Below are positions 56,719 through 64,000 of a DNA stretch of 64,000 nt, one piece after another. The stretch lies in NCBI GenBank assembly GCA_017640505.1, contig JAEPQO010000002.1:186001-250000 (forward strand), written 5' to 3'. The translations under genes were made by a program, and so were the position numbers. Origin of the DNA: Rhodospirillales bacterium (GTDB taxonomy: Bacteria; Pseudomonadota; Alphaproteobacteria; Rhodospirillales; Casp-alpha2). The notes under the pieces are model-generated. The model had not been told where the DNA came from and made no database searches. It was given only the letters and a program-made list of their open reading frames with translations. Each line of letters opens with the position of its first letter. Position 1 is the first letter of the stretch.

Positions 56719-58611
56719 ATGACGGAGCAGAATTCCAACGGCGGCGACGCGGACGGGGCAGTTGATGCCGACCGCTACGACGCGCTGTTCGGGCGCATCC
56801 CGCTGACGACCGAAACGTCGCAGCCCCTGCAATCCGAAGAACCTAAAAAAGGATTTTGGCTCGAACTCGCCGAGAACGAGGGCTATGAGCGGCTGAATCT
56901 TGCAGCAACTTATCTGGCCGTGTTCTTCGCACCGATCGCCGCCTTTCTCGAAATGCTGGGCGGCACCACCGAGCTTTACTGGTCGATGGAGGCCGCGCGC
57001 TGGGTCGAGGCCTTGATGGGCATCTTCTTCATGTTCGATATCTGCGTCGGCGCGCTGGCGTACGGCATGAAGTATTTCAAGACGCCGGCCGCGTGGATCA
57101 ACATCCTCGCCGTCGGCGCGACCGGTGCGTCGTTCCTGGCCGGTGACGTCGGCATCGCCAACCCGCGGGTGCTGCGAATCCTTCGGACCGTTCGTGCCGT
57201 CGCCAAGGTCGGGCTGGTACAGAAGGTCGGCACCCGGGAAACCGTGCTCGGTGCCGAAATGCTATCGTCGATGGGCCGCGACGATGCGTGGTATGCCGTC
57301 GGCATTCTGTTGCTGATCAGCATGCTGGGCGATTTCTCGATTGGCCATTACCAGCATTTCTCCGATCCGATTCTCGAGGTGATCATCTATGCCGGGATGG
57401 TCTTCGCCGTCAGGTGGAAGGCCGAGCGCAACGTCGAGCGCGTCGGCAAGGTGTTCATGGACCGCCTGCACGAGGCCAATCAGGTCATCCTCGCCAAGAT
57501 GCGGGAAATTCCCGGGCTGGAGGATGCGGATACGATCATCCAGCGCCGCGCTGAGGAAGCCGAGAGCGAGGGCCGGCATCTCAACGAGATCGATACCCTG
57601 ATCGAAGCGATCAGCATGATCATTTCGAACCTGCGGCGCTTCATCAGCCGCCGTGCTTTCCTCGAAGCCAAGGGGGAACGGGTGATCCCTACCCGCTCGC
57701 CGGTGGCACTGATGTTCACCGACGTGGCTGGGTTTCAGGCGATGACGCACGAGCTGGAAAAGGACATCCTGCCGGTGCTGAAGACGTACCTGGGCGAGAT
57801 GAACCGCGGCGTTACCCGGCATGGCGGTGATATCGACAAGTTCCTGGGCGAAGGCATCTTCGCCTACTTCCACAACAACGAAGACCCGCGCACCAGCGCC
57901 AACGCCGCCTTCGACGCGGCGGTCGAGATGCACAAACTCTCGGAAGCGCTCGAGGTTGCCGGTGGCGTGTGGGAGGAATTCCTCAAGGGCCGGAACGATT
58001 GGGAAGGCCGGCGCAATTTCAACACGCGTTTCGGCCTGCACTGGGGCCTCGTCGTGGCGGGCCCCGTCGGTGACGACGACCGCGCCGATTCGACACTGAT
58101 CGGCGACAACGTGACACTGGCGTCGCGCCTCGAGAGCCTGAACGAGGTCTACGGCACGCAGATTCTCGTCAGTTCGGCGTTCCACGAATGTCTGAGCGCG
58201 GATCGCCGCGTGCTGTGCCGCCGCGTTGACCGGGTGGTGTTCGCGGGCCACGAAGAGCCGGTCGACCTATATACCGTCGATATCAGCCAGCCTCCGGTCG
58301 GCTTCCTGCTGGCATTCGAAAAAGGCGTGAATGCCTATCTGGACGGGGATTGGGGTGTGGCGCGCGGTGAACTCCTTTTGGCGCGGGAAGCACTTCAGGA
58401 AATGGACGAAGACCCTGATCCTGCGACGGAAACCCTGATCAAGCGCATCGAGGATATCAATTCGTTCTGGCAAAAAGCGGTATCCCACCTGCGCGAGCGG
58501 GTCCCGGAAGACGTCACCGAGGACACCGCGAACGCCCTCGCCGACCGGCTTTCCGGAGATACCTGGCTGCCGCCGCACGAATGGCGCGGTGCCTGGCGCA
58601 TCATGGATTGA
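56719..58611 (+). CDS. Membrane nucleotide cyclase with voltage-sensor-like domain
   Basis: A 630-aa protein. About residues 62-165 form four helices like a voltage-sensor unit: S2-like FFMFDICVGALAYG has an acid at the charge-transfer position, and the fourth helix has R150, R153, R156 and R159, then K163 (RVLRILRTVRAVAK). Two more hydrophobic segments follow (about 190-205, 216-233), then a coiled linker and a class III cyclase domain (about 325-520): LMFTDVAGF (Asp335), DKFLGEGIFAYF (Glu378 in the second metal-Asp slot) and GDNVTLASRLES (Thr466 in the usual Asn slot). No pore filter seen. ATP versus GTP use is uncertain. Start at 56719 has GGGGA upstream. Confidence 0.8.
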   Translation: MTEQNSNGGDADGAVDADRYDALFGRIPLTTETSQPLQSEEPKKGFWLELAENEGYERLNLAATYLAVFFAPIAAFLEMLGGTTELYWSMEAARWVEALMGIFFMFDICVGALAYGMKYFKTPAAWINILAVGATGASFLAGDVGIANPRVLRILRTVRAVAKVGLVQKVGTRETVLGAEMLSSMGRDDAWYAVGILLLISMLGDFSIGHYQHFSDPILEVIIYAGMVFAVRWKAERNVERVGKVFMDRLHEANQVILAKMREIPGLEDADTIIQRRAEEAESEGRHLNEIDTLIEAISMIISNLRRFISRRAFLEAKGERVIPTRSPVALMFTDVAGFQAMTHELEKDILPVLKTYLGEMNRGVTRHGGDIDKFLGEGIFAYFHNNEDPRTSANAAFDAAVEMHKLSEALEVAGGVWEEFLKGRNDWEGRRNFNTRFGLHWGLVVAGPVGDDDRADSTLIGDNVTLASRLESLNEVYGTQILVSSAFHECLSADRRVLCRRVDRVVFAGHEEPVDLYTVDISQPPVGFLLAFEKGVNAYLDGDWGVARGELLLAREALQEMDEDPDPATETLIKRIEDINSFWQKAVSHLRERVPEDVTEDTANALADRLSGDTWLPPHEWRGAWRIMD

Positions 58612-58784
58612 AGGTGAGACCGCAAAAAAGGCCGGATTTCGCCCATTTAAACCTGCACGGAATGCTTGACGGCATCGGGTGAAGCCCCTAAAAGACCGTC
58701 CATCGGATCGTGCTCGCGCGCGGTCCCAAGTTTTTTGTACGTATTTAGCGCGGCGCCAGGCGCCCGAGATTGAGGACCGAGACA

Positions 58785-59081
58785 ATGTCCAAAACCTGTG
58801 AACTGACCGGTCGCACCGTTCAAACCGGCAACAACGTGAGCCACGCGATGAACAAGACGCGTCGCCGGTTCCTGCCGAACCTGCAGACCACGTCGCTGTG
58901 GTCGGAAGCACTGGGCGAAAACGTCCGTTTCCGCGTCACCGCCTACGGCCTGCGCACGGTTGAGCACAACGGTGGCCTCGACGCCTACCTGATGAAAACC
59001 GGCGAAGACAAGCTGAGCACCAACGCCGCTCGCGTCAAACGCCGCATCAAGCAGGCGCTCGCCAAGGAAGCTGCCGCTTAA
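58785..59081 (+). CDS. rpmB: 50S ribosomal protein L28
   Basis: A 98-aa ribosomal protein. Typical features: [20 protein letters not shown], then the basic [10 protein letters not shown] and a lysine-rich C-terminus. The single N-terminal Cys lacks the zinc-ribbon partners, so it is a zinc-free form. ATG 58785 follows GAGGACCGAGACA. A terminator lies just downstream. Confidence 0.97.
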   Translation: MSKTCELTGRTVQTGNNVSHAMNKTRRRFLPNLQTTSLWSEALGENVRFRVTAYGLRTVEHNGGLDAYLMKTGEDKLSTNAARVKRRIKQALAKEAAA

Positions 59082-59109
59082 GCACCGGTTTTAAAGAACC
59101 TGATGGAAG

Positions 59110-59136
59110 AGGCCCGCTGTCATGGCGGGCCTTTTT
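59110..59136 (+). terminator. Rho-independent terminator of rpmB
   Basis: Perfect 8-bp stem AGGCCCGC/GCGGGCCT with a 7-nt loop and then TTTT. It sits 28 bp after rpmB and just before the stop of the converging transporter gene. Confidence 0.85.
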
Positions 59137-59138
59137 CG

Positions 59139-60677
59139 TTATGGAGGCGCGGTCTCATCGTCCTCTTTATTCCCGCCCCCTTTTCGTTTCCGTGTCCGAA
59201 GCAAAAGGTTGAACGGAAATTCGGCGACAACGCGTAACCCCGCAATCGACGATATGTTTCGGATGGTGCGCCTGGCGTCCGTAAAGACCTCGGTGATAAC
59301 CGCGCGCTGGTCGATTTCGCCCTCCTCGCGGACCATCGCCAAGCGGTGCAGTGAATACAGCCCGATCAACGCCGCCATGACGAAATAGAAGTCCCAGTGC
59401 TCGAGGCGGATCGTCTCGATGGTGACGTCATGGTCGCCGGTGTTCCAGCGGAACAGGATCGAAAACTTCTGGTGTGCGAAGAAATCGGCGCAGAGGCCGC
59501 CGATGACCGGCGCGATACCGGCGGAGAGCGAACTGACCAAGCTGTTGGTCGCGAGATAGGATGTCGAGTTCCCGCGCGGCGCCAGTTTCATGGCGATATT
59601 GGTGGTAGCGATGCTGACCCCTGCCGTGGCGACGCCCGTCAGCACGTGTACGCTGGCCAGTATGGCGAGGACCGCCCAGCGGACGTCGGTCGCGGTGGTG
59701 AATATCCACGCGAACGTGCAGGCGATAAAGAGCGGTGCCGTGACCACCAACACGGCTTTGTTGGACATCCGGTCGGCAATGCGGCCGAACGACCGAAGCA
59801 CGATGATATTGGCGATCTGCGAACACATGGCGAGCACTGTGACGGGAAACAGATCAAGCCCCAGCCGTGTCAGCATGTGCACCGTGAAAAACGGTGCCGC
59901 CAGATTGGCGGCAAAGTTCCAAGCGGCCAAAAAGAACATCAGCTTGCGGAAGTTCTCGTCGCGGAACGGCTCGGAAAGCCGGTGCCGGAGGTCGAGTGGC
60001 CCGGTGTCCGCCGGCATGCAGGGTTCCGACATGCGCGTCATGCAGTAGATGCCGATAAATCCGGCGACCATGGCGATGCCGAAGATGGCCGCATAGGCGT
60101 ATTTGATGTCCAGGCCCGACCATCCCGTCCAGCTGTCGATGAAGGCGGATGCAGCGATACTCGCCACCATGCCGATGGCAGTCATGTACATGAGCCGCCG
60201 GCCCATCAGGCGGCCGCGTTCCTTTTCGTCGATCAGGTCCCTGATCCATGCGTTCCAGCTGCATCCGACGATGGCGCCCATGCCGTAGCGGAGGCAGATC
60301 GCGATGAAAAGGACGGGCAGTGACAGCACCGGGTCGCCGATCAATGCGGCGACAGGTAGACCGAGCAACGCCATTCGCCCGACAAGGCCGGAAACGACAC
60401 AGATCAGGCGGCGGTTGCGGATTCGCTCGACGAGAACAATACCGAGCAACTGACCGAGGCTGGCCAGGGACGGCACGGCGGCAATCAGGCCGATGAATGC
60501 GTTGGAGGCTCCCAGGTGCAGCGCGAACGCCGTCATGAAGGTACCGATTGCCAGTATCTCCATAACTTGCGCGGCGATCCCGTTGCCGAGCAGCCAGCGT
60601 TTGGTCTCGGCGTAGTCTGCCTCGCCGACCGTGTCGGACGGCCGCAGGTCGAAATGAAATTTATTCAGTATTGCCAA
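59139..60677 (-). CDS. Major facilitator superfamily transporter
   Basis: A 512-aa protein with about 12 membrane helices. The N-terminal third has LGNGIAAQVMEILAIGTFMT and the second half has RSFGRIADRMSNKAVLVV. It resembles drug/metabolite MFS members without clear substrate. The polar C-terminus includes a charged tail. It is monocistronic, between rpmB and enolase. Confidence 0.82.
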   Translation of the reverse strand: MAILNKFHFDLRPSDTVGEADYAETKRWLLGNGIAAQVMEILAIGTFMTAFALHLGASNAFIGLIAAVPSLASLGQLLGIVLVERIRNRRLICVVSGLVGRMALLGLPVAALIGDPVLSLPVLFIAICLRYGMGAIVGCSWNAWIRDLIDEKERGRLMGRRLMYMTAIGMVASIAASAFIDSWTGWSGLDIKYAYAAIFGIAMVAGFIGIYCMTRMSEPCMPADTGPLDLRHRLSEPFRDENFRKLMFFLAAWNFAANLAAPFFTVHMLTRLGLDLFPVTVLAMCSQIANIIVLRSFGRIADRMSNKAVLVVTAPLFIACTFAWIFTTATDVRWAVLAILASVHVLTGVATAGVSIATTNIAMKLAPRGNSTSYLATNSLVSSLSAGIAPVIGGLCADFFAHQKFSILFRWNTGDHDVTIETIRLEHWDFYFVMAALIGLYSLHRLAMVREEGEIDQRAVITEVFTDARRTIRNISSIAGLRVVAEFPFNLLLRTRKRKGGGNKEDDETAPP

Positions 60678-60802
60678 AGCTTTAAGCCAAGATTGTTCGA
60701 TGGCGACGAAGAAGAGATGTTAACATTACGCGTCTGTAAGGCAAACGGGATGAGGCCGCCCCTACTCTTTTGTTGTCGCCCAGAACTTGGTTCAGGGCCC
60801 AT

Positions 60803-60828
60803 GAAAAAGCCCCGGGCATGCCGGGGCT
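60803..60828 (-). terminator. Rho-independent terminator of eno
   Basis: Perfect 8-bp stem AGCCCCGG/CCGGGGCT with a 5-nt loop, followed on the minus strand by TTTTT, about 60 bp after eno. Confidence 0.85.
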
Positions 60829-60884
60829 CTTCTTATTCGCATGGGTTCCCAAATCAAGATTGGGAAGACGGCATTTCCACCGCC

Positions 60885-62189
<1,305 letters not shown>

Positions 62190-62304
62190 TTACACGTAGA
62201 AATCGGAAGTTCCCCGGCGGAGACCGCTCAGGGCGCCTATCTGATACCAACCCCCCGTCCCGTGATCAATCAATCATTCGATGAACTTTTGGCGGAAGCC
62301 CGCG

Positions 62305-64000
62305 CTATTTGCCGGGCGGCGCATCCGCATCAAGTACCCTGCGAACCTCGAGTGCCACGTTGCGATTGCTGTACGGTTTGCGCAGCAACGGATATTTGGC
62401 GCCCGCTTTGCGGTTATTGATCGATGTCTTGCCGGTGTAGCCCGAGGTCAACAGCACGCGCAGGTGCGGATGGTGCTTCAGCGCGGTATCCGCCAGTTCA
62501 TAGCCGTTCATGCCGGGCATGATGACGTCCGAGAGCAGAAGATCGACCTTCCTGTCGTTTTCCAGAATCTCGAGGGCGGACGCGCCGTCCATCACTGCGG
62601 TCGTGGTATAACCGAGGTCGTCGAGAATTGTCTTGGCAACCTCGGCCAAGTCTGGCTCATCGTCGACGATCAGAATGGACTCGGTGCCGCCGCGGACTTC
62701 CTGATCCTCTCCTGCGATATAATTGCTGACCTCGGTTGCCAGTTCTGATTGACGGGCAAATGGCAGATATATCTTGATGGTCGTGCCGATATTCGGCTCG
62801 GTATAGATCGAGATCGCCCCCTCGGAGCGTTTGACGAAACCGTATACCATCGACATTCCCAGTCCCGTTCCCTTGCCTTCCTTCTTTGTCGTAAAGAACG
62901 GATCGAACACGTGGTTCAGCACGTCCTCCGACATGCCGGTCCCATTGTCGGATACGGCGACTTCCAGATAGTCCCCTGTGGGTAGTTGTTGCGCTGTCGG
63001 ATTGGAATGTTCGTCGATCCTCGAGATTTTGGTTTCTATCGTCAGCACACCGCCTTCGGGCATCGCGTCTCGTGCGTTTATGACGAGGTTGATCAGGGCG
63101 TCTTCAAAGTCGCTTCTGTTGATGTTGACCGGCACCAGGACGTTGCCGAGCAGAAGTTCGATTTCCACCCCCGACGTAATCGAGCGCTGAATCAGTTCGC
63201 GTAGGTCTTCGATGACCTGATTGACGTCGATGATTTCAGTCGATTCCGCTTTTTGTCTGGAGAAATTCAGGAGCCGTCCGGTCAACGCCGCCCCGCGTTC
63301 CGCCGCCTTGATCGAGCGTTCGATGCGCTGGAGGTTCTTGTCGTTTGCGTCGAGCTTGCTCTGTACGAGATCTAGGTTGCCGATGATGATGCCAAGAAGG
63401 TTGTTGAAGTCGTGAGCGATGCCGCCGGTCAACTGGCCGATCGCCTCCATCTTCTGCGCCCGCCGAAGTTGCTGTTCGAGCGCCTTTGCGTCGGAAAGAT
63501 CGTTGATGGAACCGACGAAATGCCGTTCGCCGCGCAAGGTCATTTCGCCGACACCCAGGTGCATCGGAAATTCATGCCCGTTCTTGCGCAAGCCTGTGAC
63601 TTCGCGGCCGATGCCGATAACGGCCGGCTTGCCGCCATTTATGTAGTTCCGGATATAGTCGTCATGGCCGCTTCGGTCGGGCTCCGGCATAAGCATCGAC
63701 ACGTTCATGCCGACGACCTCGTCCGCCTTGTAGCCGAAGACCTTTTCGGCATGTGGGTTGAAGGATTCGATCCGGCCCCGTTCGTCGATGACGATGACGG
63801 CCATGGTAATCGACTCGAAAGCGAAGCGCAGGCGTTCCTCGGCCTCCTCGATCCGGCGTTTGTCCTCGACCAGATCGGTAATATCGCGGCCGGTCCCCTG
63901 GTAACCGAGAAACTCTCCCGAATCATCGAACACCGGCAGGCCCGTGACCGACAGGGTACGGACTTCGCCGCTCAGGACTGCCCGATAGGTGAAGTTTTCG
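62305..64000 (-). CDS. Hybrid PAS sensor histidine kinase, N-terminus cut by window edge
   Basis: The frame is open to the right edge; I read a first PAS domain tail (ENFTYRAVLSGEVRTLS, FLGYQGTGRDITDL), a second PAS (FESITMAVIVIDERGRIESF), then the H-box IAHDFNNLLGI, the ATPase domain (VSDNGTGMSEDVLNHVFDPF, GTGLGMSMVYG) and a C-terminal receiver with acceptor Asp in DLLLSDVIMPGMNGYEL. The receiver is therefore intact, unlike that of the pseudo-receiver gene. Signal sensed and output regulator are unknown. Confidence 0.88.
   Translation of the reverse strand, partial: ENFTYRAVLSGEVRTLSVTGLPVFDDSGEFLGYQGTGRDITDLVEDKRRIEEAEERLRFAFESITMAVIVIDERGRIESFNPHAEKVFGYKADEVVGMNVSMLMPEPDRSGHDDYIRNYINGGKPAVIGIGREVTGLRKNGHEFPMHLGVGEMTLRGERHFVGSINDLSDAKALEQQLRRAQKMEAIGQLTGGIAHDFNNLLGIIIGNLDLVQSKLDANDKNLQRIERSIKAAERGAALTGRLLNFSRQKAESTEIIDVNQVIEDLRELIQRSITSGVEIELLLGNVLVPVNINRSDFEDALINLVINARDAMPEGGVLTIETKISRIDEHSNPTAQQLPTGDYLEVAVSDNGTGMSEDVLNHVFDPFFTTKKEGKGTGLGMSMVYGFVKRSEGAISIYTEPNIGTTIKIYLPFARQSELATEVSNYIAGEDQEVRGGTESILIVDDEPDLAEVAKTILDDLGYTTTAVMDGASALEILENDRKVDLLLSDVIMPGMNGYELADTALKHHPHLRVLLTSGYTGKTSINNRKAGAKYPLLRKPYSNRNVALEVRRVLDADAPPGK

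Overview
The window looks like about 64 kb of core chromosome from a GC-rich alphaproteobacterium, most likely of the Rhodospirillales type. The evidence is the gene neighbourhoods (ntrB next to dusB and a fused ispDF; rpmF-plsX-fabH-ihfA-merR; thiL-nusB-ribH-ribB-ribE-ribD-nrdR-glyA-rpiB; cobS-cobT), an EipB-family envelope protein, a CBP3-type cytochrome bc1 chaperone, and a PAS_5 single-domain protein. Coding density is very high and many neighbours share 4-bp ATGA overlaps. No rRNA, CRISPR array, phage or insertion sequence was seen. There is one tRNA (Pro-GGG).

Layout. 0-5 kb: nitrogen sensor kinase NtrB (cut by the left edge), DusB, a CcsA-like membrane protein, IspDF, a receiver protein without its phospho-acceptor Asp, and CutA. 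5-7 kb: two small proteins, a 311-bp gap holding a perfect TGTGA-N6-TCACA palindrome, a PAS_5 protein and tRNA-Pro. 7-12 kb: the fatty-acid/ribosome cluster rpmF-plsX-fabH-ihfA-merR, DUF177, the bc1 chaperone and BamE. 12-22 kb: the H+-pyrophosphatase HppA, a FliL-like protein, ThiL, and the riboflavin, NusB, NrdR, GlyA, RpiB run. 22-31 kb: EipB, an alcohol dehydrogenase, the B12-dependent fused mutase IcmF with a perfect 16-bp palindrome in front of it, and a methyltransferase/ATP-grasp fusion. The last two are bracketed by two copies of an intergenic palindromic repeat. 31-46 kb: a low-GC membrane protein, era-rnc-lepB, DsbA-like, HemB, an MFS/hydrolase/CoA-transferase group, RecO, a PLP enzyme, two cupins, an RTX protein, AcpS, PdxJ and DUF2062. 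46-53 kb: an envelope protease/Sel1/phytase-like operon, a metallophosphoesterase, and an AtuA/DUF4387/VOC operon. 53-64 kb: cobaltochelatase CobS/CobT, a J-protein, a membrane nucleotide cyclase with a voltage-sensor-like domain, RpmB, an MFS transporter, enolase and a hybrid histidine kinase cut by the right edge.

How the parts fit. Most of the window is housekeeping: isoprenoid precursors, riboflavin, thiamine, PLP, haem and B12 cofactors, phospholipid and fatty-acid initiation, ribosome and RNA processing, and envelope assembly. Cobaltochelatase would contribute to the B12 that IcmF needs. The least ordinary items are the voltage-sensor-like cyclase (56719-58611), the methyltransferase/ATP-grasp fusion (29291-31198), the paired repeats around icmF, and two strong palindromic operator candidates. 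The riboflavin DHBP synthase carries a GTP cyclohydrolase II-like half that has lost its zinc cysteines, so the true RibA should lie elsewhere in the genome.
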